23,320 bases of DNA from an uncultured Bacilli bacterium (GTDB lineage Bacteria > Bacillota_I > Bacilli_A > RF39 > UBA660): positions 4,259 through 27,578 of the forward strand of contig CAPQQE010000005.1 in assembly GCA_948687865.1 (NCBI GenBank). Direction: 5' to 3'. The notes beneath the pieces were generated by a model. The model was not told the origin of the DNA and did not search any database. It worked only from the letters and a program-made list of their open reading frames with translations. The position numbers and the translations under genes are program-made. Of the stretch, positions 7,117 to 16,174 are shown in pieces; position 1 is the stretch's first letter, and every line of letters begins with the position of its first letter.

Positions 7117-9157
7117 CTATCTTCTTAATGAATCTTTATTCAAAGTAAAATTCAATTCTTTCTCTAAACCAACACTATTTACAACTACAACTTTATAATT
7201 TCCATATTTTTCAAATACTGTGCCATTTGTAAAATCTGTTCCATTACCTGAAAATTGAGCATCATTTTCATTATACCAGTATTTCGCAGATATTACACCA
7301 GATAATAAATCTTCAAAAGTAACTTTTGCTACATTCTTTAAATCATATTTATACTCAATAGTTATATCTTGCTCTGTATATGTTCCATTACTGTTTGTAG
7401 GAATAGATATCACATCATATCCATCTATGTTTTTAGGAGTTGTCTCATATTTTTCCCCAAGATTACCTGTTATTTTTTCCTCTGAAAGTGTATTTCCAAA
7501 ATAGTCTTTATATTTTATCTTTACATTACATCCACGCCAAATAATAATATACTCATCATTATTTACATATTTATACCAATCTGCATTTTTAGTTAAAGTA
7601 ACTTTTGCAATTTCTGTATTTGCACAAGCATTATTTGCTGTTTTTACAAGTTTTCTTTTAAAGAAATATTGTGATGGTGTTACTTCAAATGTAGGATACT
7701 TATCATTTGTGTTAATATAATTATCTCTTTGACCTAAATAAACTTTTCCTTTAATTGTACCACCAAAAATGTTACAACTACTATCTTCATTCTTACTATG
7801 ATTTATAGCATATTGTGTATTAGAATGAAGATTTACATTAGTAATTGTCATCCTTCCTGAATAACTTGGATTAGTATATATTCCAGTAGTATTTTCGTAT
7901 ATATTACCACCAGTTATATTTAAAGTTCCTCCACCAAAATTAATACCTGTCTGATTACTATAAATATTATATGAAGATAAGTTTATTGTTCCTGTACAAT
8001 TTCCAATTACTATACCATTTGTATTGTTTCTTATTCTTATGTTACTTTGATTTAAGTTTGATGTACCAGTAAATCCATCATATGAAATTGCAGTTGTATT
8101 ATTCCAAAATTCACTATTTCTACTTCCATCTGTACTAAATACTAAATTTCCATTTTCCTTAACAATAATACCTTTATTACAATAAGCTACATGACATGAT
8201 TTAATTTGAGCAGTTGCTCCTGAATTTACAATCATACCTGTATTATTTAAACCAGCATCTAAAATTGAATTAGATTGTAATACTACTTTACAACCTGATA
8301 GGACATTAATATCTGTTACATTACTTCCGTCCAAATCCTCTTGTATCTATTACTATTGCATCTAAAGTTAATGTTCCACCATTTTGTACTGTTATAAAGC
8401 TTCCTGTTCCAGAATATCTTAATGCATTGTCATCTGATATTGGACGAATTTTAACATTATGATTAATATATAGTGGACTTGCTACATTTATACTATTACG
8501 AATTATAATATCTGTGTACTGATTATTAATAGCATTTCTTAAATCATTCTCATTAAATACCTCAATACTAGCATTTATAGCCGTTGTTTGAATACTAGTA
8601 CTCACACTTTGTTCTTTTACAGCTTCCATTGATTCAATTACTTCAGCACTTGCCAAGTTTTTCTTTACAACTCCAACTTGCATTACTTTTATATTGCTAG
8701 CGACTTCACCTTTCTTGAAAAATTGAACATTTACAGTTGGTGCAGTTTTATCAATAAGTACTATAATTTCTGTTTTATTTCCTGATGTATCAATCGCACT
8801 TATCTTATAATAACCATCTTCAACTAACTCTTTCCCTGTTTCAAATTTTTGTGCTGGAATGTTATTGAAGTCATTAGATTTAGGGTTATATATGTATTTA
8901 CTTTCTTTAATTTTAATATTATCCGTTGTTTTTACTGTAACTTCACAATTATTTTTTATAACATCTTCTAAATTTGTTTTATCATAACTACCATTATTAT
9001 GATTTGACTCTATTTGAATAATAGGAGCTGTCTTATCAATATACACATCCATACTTACCACATCATTCATTATATACTTTGCATAAGCACTATACTGCAA
9101 CAAACCTAACAAAATAGCAAGTATTATAATTAAACTAACAATTATCTTTCTTCTCAT
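7117..9157 (-). CDS. Secreted beta-helix/MucBP surface protein, +1 frame change at CGG
   Basis: Two frames (9157-8321, then 8334-7117) join into one protein of about 680 residues. It starts with a signal/anchor (IIVSLIIILAILLGLLQY, then SAYAKY as in SipW substrates), followed by two Ig-like blocks that each contain YIDKTAP or LIDKTAP (about 43 and 137). A right-handed beta-helix follows, with repeats such as INLSSYNIYSNQTGINF and LNITGGNIYENTTGIYTN, then a MucBP-type domain (KIKYKDYFGNTLSEEKITGN) and a last Ig-like domain. The frames meet inside the first beta-helix coils at TTT GGA CGG AAG TAA. Skipping the C of CGG gives GFGGSNVTDINV with no gap. No LPXTG motif is visible, so retention on the cell is unexplained. 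The start overlaps the upstream stop (ATGA) and has GGAGG inside the upstream gene. Confidence 0.7.
8327..8329 (-). other. In-frame CGG at a +1 frame change (beta-helix gene)
   Basis: The frame from 9157 reads GGA CGG AAG TAA and stops. Omitting the C at 8329 reads GGA GGA AGT AAT and opens 403 more codons of the same beta-helix. This is the only lesion in this gene. Confidence 0.7.
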
Positions 9158-10023
9158 TTTATTACCTCCTCCCCTTTTACATTGATTTTAAATTTATAGC
9201 TTTCTAGCTTTTCACCATCTGTTGTATCAATAATATCCTGATTATCTATATCAGCTTCTATTTCATAAGGCCAATGCCATTCAATAACAATTTCTGTTTC
9301 ACTATGTTTTTTTGCTCGCCCTATTAGTTCTTTTTCTAATTCTTGCAGTGTTTTATACTCTTTTTGTTCACCCTTAACTTTAAAAAATAAGTTACTTGGT
9401 TTTTCATTTGTAATATTTTCAAAATTTACTGAATATAGCATATCAACTGTGCTATTTTGAGTACTGATTATAATTGAAAACTCACCTTGTACTCCAGGTG
9501 CAATTTTATTTTTGGCAACACTTTCAGCTTTCACTGTACTAGGTAAATTTATTTCTTCTGAAGAACTTGCAATATTCTTAAAATTTACATCAAAAACATA
9601 AGTATTTTTCTCTTCTTTTTTATCTAAATCAACAGATAATACCGAAAAATCTATAACACTAAAATATTTTTGCAAAATACCACTATCATTTATAGGTTTC
9701 AAACATGCTAATAATATTAAAAGACCTATAATAAAAAACAGAATTAAAAATAAAAAAGATCTTTCTATTCTTATTTGAATAGTGAAAATCTCATTTTTCT
9801 CGTTTATAAATTCAATCTCATAATCACCTTCATACTCTAGCTCTGAATAATTATCTAATGGTATTTTCTTAACCTCATCATCTTCTCTTTTTATCAAAAA
9901 AGCTTTACCAAAAAATCTTAATTGTACCTTATTTCTATATTTATTAACTTTATCTAATTTAGGAATATCATCATTAGTTCGTATTCCATAAAATTTTTCT
10001 TTATCCTTTTTATTATTAGCCAT
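9154..10023 (-). CDS. Membrane-anchored TasA/camelysin-like protein with cytoplasmic domain
   Basis: The first 90 or so residues form a charged, beta-rich domain with no signal peptide (VQLRFFGKAFLIKREDDEVK). A single transmembrane segment follows (about 90-108, LFLILFFIIGLLILLACLK). The external part, NKIAPGVQGEFSIIISTQNS through EIVIEWHWPYEIEADIDNQD, is clearly related to the C-terminal half of the 10994-11578 protein (GKIAPGAKGSFDLVIDSS; TIEWEWPYGDS). It therefore looks like a TasA-type domain tethered through the membrane, perhaps as an assembly base or sensor for the fibre protein. It starts directly after the stop of the upstream gene (GAGGTGATTTAAATG) and overlaps the next gene by 4 nt. 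Confidence 0.65.
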   Translation of the reverse strand: MANNKKDKEKFYGIRTNDDIPKLDKVNKYRNKVQLRFFGKAFLIKREDDEVKKIPLDNYSELEYEGDYEIEFINEKNEIFTIQIRIERSFLFLILFFIIGLLILLACLKPINDSGILQKYFSVIDFSVLSVDLDKKEEKNTYVFDVNFKNIASSSEEINLPSTVKAESVAKNKIAPGVQGEFSIIISTQNSTVDMLYSVNFENITNEKPSNLFFKVKGEQKEYKTLQELEKELIGRAKKHSETEIVIEWHWPYEIEADIDNQDIIDTTDGEKLESYKFKINVKGEEVIK

Positions 10024-10536
10024 TTAAATCACCTCTGACTGAACAGCTTCAACTTTTATTTGTACATTTCCAGCAAAATCTTTTAATATTGCTGGATTGT
10101 TTTCATATCTTACAATTAGCTTATATTCATCTATATTTCTTTGAATACCTTTTAAATTTAAAGTTGCTGTTTTATTATTATTTAAACTTATTGCTGTACC
10201 ATTTCTTAAAAGTTCAAAATCTAAATTAGCTTCAGAATTATTTACAATTTCAATAGTATAGTCCATATCAACATCACTAATATCTTGGAATGTATAGTTC
10301 TTTATAGAAAAAGTATATTCTGTATCCTCTATACCATCAATTTTTATATTTTGTTCTCCATCTACTATAAAAACTGGTTTTGCAATATCTGCTGTACTAT
10401 TTGAATTAACACTTCTACTATATTTTGATAATGTTCTGCCAAATAAAAACATTAGCAATAATAAAATCACTAATGCAACTAATACTACTATTAAACATAT
10501 ATTTAATATTTTTTTATTTTCTACTTTCATACCCAC
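10024..10536 (-). CDS. TasA/CalY-like exported protein (170 aa)
   Basis: A basic N-terminus and a long hydrophobic segment (about 11-32, ICLIVVLVALVILLLLMFLF) lead into GRTLSKYSRSVNSNSTADIA, the shape of a SipW-type signal peptide end and mature start. The rest is a beta-rich domain of about 120 residues (KPVFIVDGEQNIKIDGIEDT). The position next to sipW supports processing by it. The first start is GTG at 10536; ATG at 10530 has AAGGA about 10 nt upstream and is equally likely. It may be a minor fibre subunit. Confidence 0.6.
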   Translation of the reverse strand: MGMKVENKKILNICLIVVLVALVILLLLMFLFGRTLSKYSRSVNSNSTADIAKPVFIVDGEQNIKIDGIEDTEYTFSIKNYTFQDISDVDMDYTIEIVNNSEANLDFELLRNGTAISLNNNKTATLNLKGIQRNIDEYKLIVRYENNPAILKDFAGNVQIKVEAVQSEVI

Positions 10537-10546
10537 AAATTCCTTT

Positions 10547-10984
10547 CTACAAAATTATTAAAAGTAATATAATAGCTGAAACTATTAGTATATAATGTTC
10601 ATACATTACCCTTAAAAGCTTAGCATTTAATATTACTTTGCCTTCTATGTTCTCTTTTAAAACTATTTGATTATCTTTAACGTTATTGTTATCTCCTTTA
10701 GTTACAAAGTCATTTCCTTCTTTATCAACAATTCTATGAGTTACAAAATACTTATCTTCAACATTATAAGTAATAATACCTCCAACTTCATAATTTGCAC
10801 ATTCTTTTATTATAATAATATCACCAATTGAAAGCTCTGGCTCCATACTTCCAGAGCTAACAATAAGTGAGCCAATTCCACAAAACTTTATCAAATTAGT
10901 ATAATTTGTAATTCCATACATTAACACAACACTAAGTATTATTGATATAGCAAGTGAAACTAATATATTTATTATTTTTCTCAT
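10547..10984 (-). CDS. sipW: Signal peptidase I, SipW type
   Basis: The 145-residue protein has an N-terminal membrane segment (about 6-25), the catalytic Ser46 in SSGSMEP, His83 in YFVTHRIV in place of the lysine of ordinary bacterial enzymes, and Asp98 in TKGDNN. A second membrane helix at the C-terminus (about 129-145) fits. The His/Ser arrangement identifies the archaeal/eukaryotic-type SipW subfamily, which in Bacillus matures TasA and related fibre proteins. Its neighbours on both sides are TasA-like proteins, its likely substrates. The ATG has no good Shine-Dalgarno sequence (9 nt after the upstream stop), so translational coupling is likely. Confidence 0.88.
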   Translation of the reverse strand: MRKIINILVSLAISIILSVVLMYGITNYTNLIKFCGIGSLIVSSGSMEPELSIGDIIIIKECANYEVGGIITYNVEDKYFVTHRIVDKEGNDFVTKGDNNNVKDNQIVLKENIEGKVILNAKLLRVMYEHYILIVSAIILLLIIL

Positions 10985-10993
10985 ATTGATATA

Positions 10994-11578
10994 CTATTTT
11001 GAAGGAACAACTTGTACCCCTGTAACTTCAACGTCAAAAGTATAATCTAAAGCTTCTAAACCTTCATTTGTATCAATTTTATCATCTTCTGTTATTACAC
11101 CTTCTGTACTATCTCCATAAGGCCATTCCCACTCAATAGTTAATGTTCTAACCTTATTTGTATCATTTGCATTTATTGTTCCAGTTAAATATTGCTCCAA
11201 TTCCTCTATATTTTCTACTGTATTATCTTTAAATTTATATATTAAATTTGTTGGCTTATTAGTTTCGTTTTTAAAATCGACCTTATAATCAACACCGACT
11301 TCACTAGTACTAGAATCAATTACTAAATCAAAACTACCTTTTGCTCCAGGAGCAATTTTGCCATTAGTTAAAGTATTATTGTTATATGTTTCTGCTAACT
11401 TAATATTTGCAAATTGCTCTGTTTGCTCATTAACCTTAAAGTTCCATTTTGCAATTTGAGTCTCACCATCTCCTACAACTTTATTTGTATATTTAGAAAA
11501 AGTTGTATTTATAAAAACACCAGCAGTTATTGCTGCAAGTGTTATACCTACTAATCCGATTTTGATAAATTTATTCAT
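10994..11578 (-). CDS. TasA/camelysin-like fibre protein (194 aa)
   Basis: The N-terminus (MNKFIKIGLVGITLAAITAG) with the following FINTTFSKYTNKVVGDGETQ then IAKWNFKV is typical of TasA/CalY proteins cleaved by SipW. The mature part contains KIAPGAKGSFDLVIDSSTSE, VDYKVDFKNETNKPTNLIYK, an ELEQYLTG helix and TLTIEWEWPYGDS, and ends in a strand DYTFDVEVTGVQVV. TasA proteins assemble into extracellular fibres in biofilm matrices. It directly precedes sipW and follows the LPXTG adhesin by 3 nt; GAGGGAAT in the end of that gene supplies its ribosome-binding site. The 9154-10023 protein is a paralogue in its outer domain. Confidence 0.8.
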   Translation of the reverse strand: MNKFIKIGLVGITLAAITAGVFINTTFSKYTNKVVGDGETQIAKWNFKVNEQTEQFANIKLAETYNNNTLTNGKIAPGAKGSFDLVIDSSTSEVGVDYKVDFKNETNKPTNLIYKFKDNTVENIEELEQYLTGTINANDTNKVRTLTIEWEWPYGDSTEGVITEDDKIDTNEGLEALDYTFDVEVTGVQVVPSK

Positions 11579-11581
11579 TTA

Positions 11582-14272
11582 CTATTCCCTCTCTTTCATT
11601 TTTATTTTTGCCATTATAATTCCAACCATTAAAACAAAAATAATTGCACTTATAATCATTGGTATAACATTAAAATCACTACCTGTTTTTGGAAGTACTG
11701 GACTATTTTTCATAACTACCTCTACAACTTGTCCGTCATCAACAATAGAAACTATTTTAGGTTCATGAGTTATTACATAGCCCTCTGGAGCTCCTATTTC
11801 AGCAACAACATATTCTCCATAAGGTAAATTTTCAACTAAAATGATTCCCTCATTATTTGTTTCAAAAATACCTATTAGCTCTCCATTAGAATTTCTTATA
11901 TCAAATTTTGCACCAGCAAGTGGTGTACCATCTGGAATATTTAATAATTCATTAAAACCATCTGATAGTTTTAATATTTTAATACTACCTTTCTTTTTTA
12001 CATTTTCAAAAATAATTGAAGTTATTTCATTTTCTTCTAGTACAACTTTTTCAGTCTTATCTGATAAAATATATTCTTTTAAAGTTTCTTTTTCTCTAAT
12101 TGTATATTCGTCATAAATAGAAAGTTTTTTGCTTGTTGCCTTTCCATCTTTATCTGTTACAATTGTATCTACAACTTTATTATCACTATTTACTACTTCA
12201 AAAGTAACTCCTTCTAATTTTACTTCTTTATTTTCACCATCAACTTTTATAACTTCAATTTGTCCTTTTCTAATCTCATTTTCAAAAGTCATAGATTTAA
12301 TCTTATCTTGCTCCAAAGTAACTTTTACAGGTTTATCATTTAATACATATTTTTCATTTGTTATAGTTTCTTTTACTGTATATTCTTGGTCTATTGGAAG
12401 TCTTTTAGTTACTGCCTTTCCTTCTTCATTTGTTACTAAAGTATCAACTAAATTATCTTTCTCATCATATACTTCAAAAGTAACATCTTTAAGCTTAACT
12501 TCTTTGTTGTCTTTATCAACTTTTATCACTTCTAGCTGACCTTTTTTCTTTTCATTCTCAAAAGTAATATTAGTTATTTCATTTGGTTGTAAAACAATTT
12601 CCTTTTCTTCTGCATTTAACACATAATTATCTAATGTCTTTGTTTCTTTTAGATATAACTTTTCAAAATCTCTTACTGAGTATCTTTTTGTTGTAGCTTC
12701 GCCATTTTTATCAGTTACTAATGTTTCTAGTAATTCATGGTTTGCATTATAAAGTTCAAAAGTAACACCCTCTAGCTTTACTTCTTTATTATCAGTATCA
12801 ATTTTAACGACCTTAATTTGACCTTTTTGAAGTTCATTTTCAACTACTGCATCAGTAGTTACTTTCCACTCAACTTTAACTTCTGCATCATCTGCTAAGT
12901 TGTACCATCTATTAGTTTCTTTTTCAATTAAAGAATAATCACCAATTCTTAAGTTTTCAATGTAAATTTCTCCATTGACATCCGTTCTATATGTGCCAAT
13001 TACTCTTTTAAATTCATGGCTATATAAATCAAATTCTACATTTCCTAAAACTACTTTATTATTGTCTTTATCAACTTTATATACTTTCAAATTTCCTTTT
13101 TTATGCTCGTTTTCAACATTTAAAGTTGAAGTCTTATTAAATGCTGTATTTACATTAAAATTATCAGTTCTTAAAATATATTTTTCATTTGTTTCAACTT
13201 CTCTTGCTATATAACTACCTTGATATAGTTTTTCAAAAATAGCTATCCCTTCATCATTAGTAGTAGCTCTACCAATTACTGTACCATCTGCCTTAGTTAG
13301 TTCAAAAGTAACATTTTTAATAGGCTTATGAGTAAAATCATCTGTTTTATTTATTTGAATTTTTGCAGTATCAGTTTTTATATTTAAACTTGTCACTGTA
13401 CTATCATCTCCATAAGGATCATAAGTTACAATATAGTCTTGTGTTGCAGGATTACCAGATTCTCCATAAAAAATTGGATAGATTGCACATTTACCTGTTA
13501 TATATATATTTCCATTTATGTCTGCTGTAAATCCACTTTTTGGTATCATAAGTTTAAATTGTTCTCCAGGTCCAAAAGTATTTTGAGCTCCACCGCCTAA
13601 ATTAGCAACATATGTGCCTTCTGGAAAACCAGCAATATTTGTTACTGTATAATTGGCTAATCCAACACCTGAATTAGCTTGAAAAGTTTGAGAATAATAA
13701 TCAACTTCTTCTGTTAATTCTCCTACTTTTTCTGCTGACAAAGTTCCCTGTTGTTGTGTTCCTTGCCCATTAACTCCTATATTTACTAAATTGTGTAATG
13801 CTCCAAGCATTGCTTGTGCAGTTCCATCATTACTATCTGCTGAAAAAGCTCCTAAATCGGATTGACCTAAGATACAATAAACAGCCATTTTAGTAACAGC
13901 AAATGCATCAAAATCTTCTTGAAGTCCCATTTCTCCTGCTGTTTTATATGGAAATCCATTTGTAATTACTCTCCACACTGCATCATTATTTAATACTTGA
14001 TTTATTACTACATTATATGGTCCTGTTTCTGCACCAGATAAATCTTTATTTAAACAATATGCAGGATAAAATACACCATTTGTATTGTGTCCTACAACAG
14101 ATATTTGTATATAATGGCCATCATACTTTAAGTGATGTGCTGCATCTCCTATTTTTTGAATATAAGCATTATTGATACTTACTGCTGAAACAAAAGAATT
14201 TGTTCCAAATGATAACAATGTCATAATTAGCATTATTAAGCATATTACTTTTTTCATTATTCTATTTTTCAC
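11582..14272 (-). CDS. LPXTG adhesin: thioester-like domain plus six Cna-B repeats
   Basis: About 896 residues from GTG at 14272, preferred because GGAGG lies 8 nt upstream; upstream in-frame starts have no such site. A signal peptide (about 1-31) is followed by a thioester-type domain: PAYCLNKD with Cys73, WRVITNGFPYKT and AFAVTKMAVYCILG. Six Cna-B/SpaA-like domains follow (roughly residues 300-850). The middle three are close copies, each beginning KGQ(I/L)(K/E)V(V/I)K(V/I)D and ending ITNITFENE or similar. The C-terminus is a sortase signal: LPKTGSDF, a hydrophobic helix and a basic tail (KIKMKERE). Cna-B domains usually form Lys-Asn isopeptide bonds and act as stalks. The sortase two genes upstream is the likely anchoring enzyme. 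At residue 128 a Lys stands where the thioester-forming Gln of TQ-x-A-type motifs is expected. Confidence 0.85.
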   Translation of the reverse strand: MKNRIMKKVICLIMLIMTLLSFGTNSFVSAVSINNAYIQKIGDAAHHLKYDGHYIQISVVGHNTNGVFYPAYCLNKDLSGAETGPYNVVINQVLNNDAVWRVITNGFPYKTAGEMGLQEDFDAFAVTKMAVYCILGQSDLGAFSADSNDGTAQAMLGALHNLVNIGVNGQGTQQQGTLSAEKVGELTEEVDYYSQTFQANSGVGLANYTVTNIAGFPEGTYVANLGGGAQNTFGPGEQFKLMIPKSGFTADINGNIYITGKCAIYPIFYGESGNPATQDYIVTYDPYGDDSTVTSLNIKTDTAKIQINKTDDFTHKPIKNVTFELTKADGTVIGRATTNDEGIAIFEKLYQGSYIAREVETNEKYILRTDNFNVNTAFNKTSTLNVENEHKKGNLKVYKVDKDNNKVVLGNVEFDLYSHEFKRVIGTYRTDVNGEIYIENLRIGDYSLIEKETNRWYNLADDAEVKVEWKVTTDAVVENELQKGQIKVVKIDTDNKEVKLEGVTFELYNANHELLETLVTDKNGEATTKRYSVRDFEKLYLKETKTLDNYVLNAEEKEIVLQPNEITNITFENEKKKGQLEVIKVDKDNKEVKLKDVTFEVYDEKDNLVDTLVTNEEGKAVTKRLPIDQEYTVKETITNEKYVLNDKPVKVTLEQDKIKSMTFENEIRKGQIEVIKVDGENKEVKLEGVTFEVVNSDNKVVDTIVTDKDGKATSKKLSIYDEYTIREKETLKEYILSDKTEKVVLEENEITSIIFENVKKKGSIKILKLSDGFNELLNIPDGTPLAGAKFDIRNSNGELIGIFETNNEGIILVENLPYGEYVVAEIGAPEGYVITHEPKIVSIVDDGQVVEVVMKNSPVLPKTGSDFNVIPMIISAIIFVLMVGIIMAKIKMKERE

Positions 14273-14326
14273 AAAACATTCCTCCTTTGATTTATTTTGA
14301 AGGACTATCACACTATATTTTGCACA

Positions 14327-14352
14327 TAAAAAAAGCACCTAAGTGCTTTTTA
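14327..14352 (-). terminator. Rho-independent terminator between exported protein and adhesin
   Basis: On the minus strand AAAAGCAC and GTGCTTTT form a perfect 8-bp stem (14331-14338 with 14343-14350, loop of 4) that continues into a seven-T run. It begins directly after the stop of the 14355-15101 gene. It separates the secretion/sortase operon from the adhesin, though read-through may still supply the downstream genes since I see no strong promoter in the 83-nt gap. Confidence 0.75.
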
Positions 14353-14354
14353 CT

Positions 14355-15101
14355 TTAAAAAATATAACATTCAGTAAATAACAGTTCACCATTTAAATAG
14401 TAGTCTTGTGCATAAACCTTTATCGTACCAGCTTTTGCAGAAATCTTATTAATTACTCTTTGCTCGCTAAATGTAAATTGGTTAGTTAAACTAGTTATTG
14501 AACTATCTACAACAACAGAAAATCCATCTTGTATCATATATTGACTAGGATTATTATTTATAATATTCACAATTGTTTGTGTCATACTATCATTGTATTT
14601 ATACTCTTCATTTACAACATTTGATACTGGTTCTATAGCAACCTCTTTTTTAGGCTCTACATCAACTACTGGTGTTGGAATTTGTACTTGTGTACTTGTT
14701 ACAATTTCTGGCACTACACATACACTAGCTTCTTCTGTCTTAACTGGTTCCTTAACCTCTTTAGTTTTCTCTGTTTTATTATCTTCTGGCTTACTTTCTA
14801 CACTACTTTTAATAGGAAGTACCTTCTTTTCTTCTGTATTAGTAGAAGTAGTCTCTTTAATTATATTCTCAACACTTGCTAAAGTATTTTCTACCAATAC
14901 ATTTTGAATACAATTTGTATTATCTTCTAATACATTTGTATTTGAAAAATCTTCTGTTATCATAGTATTGTCTAATTTACTAATGTTATTTTCTTTCTCT
15001 TTTGAATTTGCTTTTGCTTGATTACATATAATATTTGCTTCAGCTATCACAACTAATAACAATATTATTATTGCAAACATCATTACTTTACTTTTTTTCA
15101 T
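14355..15101 (-). CDS. Exported or lipid-free surface protein of unknown function
   Basis: The ATG at 15101 has GAGG 8 nt upstream and is preferred over a GTG at 15110. A hydrophobic segment (about 6-20, MMFAIIILLLVVIAEANIIC) looks like a signal peptide or anchor. A low-complexity linker rich in Thr, Glu, Lys, Val and Pro follows (residues 30-165), including EKTKEVKEPVKTEEASVCVV and TSTQVQIPTPVVDVEPKKEV. The last 80 residues form a small domain starting YNDSMTQTIVNIINNNPSQY and ending YYLNGELLFTECYIF. I recognise no family. The linker is typical of cell-wall-spanning proteins. A terminator follows the stop directly. Confidence 0.65.
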   Translation of the reverse strand: MKKSKVMMFAIIILLLVVIAEANIICNQAKANSKEKENNISKLDNTMITEDFSNTNVLEDNTNCIQNVLVENTLASVENIIKETTSTNTEEKKVLPIKSSVESKPEDNKTEKTKEVKEPVKTEEASVCVVPEIVTSTQVQIPTPVVDVEPKKEVAIEPVSNVVNEEYKYNDSMTQTIVNIINNNPSQYMIQDGFSVVVDSSITSLTNQFTFSEQRVINKISAKAGTIKVYAQDYYLNGELLFTECYIF

Positions 15102-15109
15102 ATTCATCA

Positions 15110-15124
15110 CCTCTTATAAAGAGG
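15110..15124 (-). promoter_or_regulatory. Hairpin that covers a ribosome-binding site
   Basis: CCTCTT and AAGAGG form a 6-bp stem with a 3-nt loop (plus-strand arms 15110-15115 and 15119-15124). On the mRNA the 3' arm is the Shine-Dalgarno sequence of the 14355-15101 gene. The stem is short, so it may only lower translation. Confidence 0.35.
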
Positions 15125-15168
15125 ATAACATGTTTATTTTTAAAAAGTCTATGCGAAAACAAGTTTTT

Positions 15169-15747
15169 TTAAATTTTTTCTTTCGCTTGAACACAAAGTC
15201 TTTTTTCAGGTTGATTTTTTATACAAGTAATTAGAGTTATTATGTTTTCATCAGTATTTTTTAGTAAAGACCAATCTTTCTCGCTAATCTCTACAACCTT
15301 ATCTACTTCATAATTTTTAGTACCTAAATAACTTATATAAGAAATACTATCTCCCTTGTTTAAATTATGTAATTTAGCCCAGTATCTATAATAATTATGA
15401 GCTGCAAAACAAGGATTTCCTTCTAAAATAGGTGTCTGTTCAAAATGACCAACACCTTTCTTTAAAAGTTTACTATCTGTTCCTTCATAGACAAGACCTT
15501 CAAAATTTATCTTATCTATTTTCAGTACTCCTAATACACTTTTTCCATCAATTTCAATTTTAGTTTCTTCTATATTCTTGGAAATATCATTTTGTATATC
15601 AATACTTTCTGTATAAACCTTTGATACTTTCTTTATCATATTTTTATTATAAATATTTTTCCCTGTATAAAATCCAAGTAATATAGCCAATGCTATCATT
15701 AAAAATATTAGTAAAAGCTCTAAAAACTTCTTAGTTTTATTATTCAA
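15169..15747 (-). CDS. Sortase, class D-like
   Basis: The 192 residues from TTG at 15747 (AAAGGAGG 7 nt upstream, which decides this start over one at 15789) comprise an N-terminal membrane helix (about 9-30) and a sortase domain. I see SVLGVLKIDKINFEGLVYEG (70-89), LLKKGVGHFEQTPILEGN (94-111), the catalytic His117 in FAAHNYYRY, Cys175 in ITLITC and Arg183 in EKRLCVQA. This His-Cys-Arg set is complete, and the KGVGH and TLITC motifs resemble class D sortases. Sortases cut LPXTG signals and join the protein to the cell wall. The LPKTG adhesin downstream is the only visible substrate in the window. Confidence 0.88.
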   Translation of the reverse strand: MNNKTKKFLELLLIFLMIALAILLGFYTGKNIYNKNMIKKVSKVYTESIDIQNDISKNIEETKIEIDGKSVLGVLKIDKINFEGLVYEGTDSKLLKKGVGHFEQTPILEGNPCFAAHNYYRYWAKLHNLNKGDSISYISYLGTKNYEVDKVVEISEKDWSLLKNTDENIITLITCIKNQPEKRLCVQAKEKI

Positions 15748-15810
15748 TGTTCTCCCTCCTTTCGAAATGTAAATATGAAATTGTATCACCCCCTTTACTG
15801 ATTAGAATTA

Positions 15811-16173
15811 TCATTCTAATAATTCTTTCACATATTGAGACACAAAAGAAAAAGAGCTAGGCTCTTTTATTAATTTCTCTATATCTTCAATTGTGAAAGT
15901 ATCAAACAAAATATCATATATTCCCAAAATTAAAGCATCTTTTAGAACTTTAGATTTATTGTTTTCAAGTAGTAAAATTACTCTAATATTTTTCTCTCGT
16001 ACTCTAAACATAAAATCTTTAAAATCATATTTATTAGGTTGCACAGTAGCAATTAAAATATCTGCTTCAGGCTCTTGTAAAATATAATCTGGATAATATA
16101 CTACCCTAGAATCTTCTATTTTTTGTGATATGTCATAATCTATTTGTTCATCACCAGTAAATATCAATACCAT
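15811..16173 (-). CDS. Receiver-like (degenerate CheY/CpaE-type) protein
   Basis: A product of 120 residues from ATG at 16173, chosen because AAGGAGG lies about 9 nt upstream. The upstream in-frame region read from 16221 is inside the preceding gene. The alternating pattern (MVLIFTGDE, DILIATVQP, IRVILLLENNKSKVL, LILGIYDILFDT, TIEDIEKLI) is a Rossmann-like receiver fold, similar to the N-terminal domain of CpaE-type proteins. The normal phosphorylation aspartate and lysine are not evident, so it is probably a protein-interaction module. Starting 1 nt after the stop of the M23 gene, it is part of the secretion operon. Confidence 0.55.
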   Translation of the reverse strand: MVLIFTGDEQIDYDISQKIEDSRVVYYPDYILQEPEADILIATVQPNKYDFKDFMFRVREKNIRVILLLENNKSKVLKDALILGIYDILFDTFTIEDIEKLIKEPSSFSFVSQYVKELLE

Positions 16174-16174
16174 T

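Noticed and set aside
12000..13100. Similar DNA blocks in the adhesin as a tandem repeat or recombination array.
   Set aside because: They are homologous Cna-B protein domains with diverged DNA; no long identical repeats are evident.
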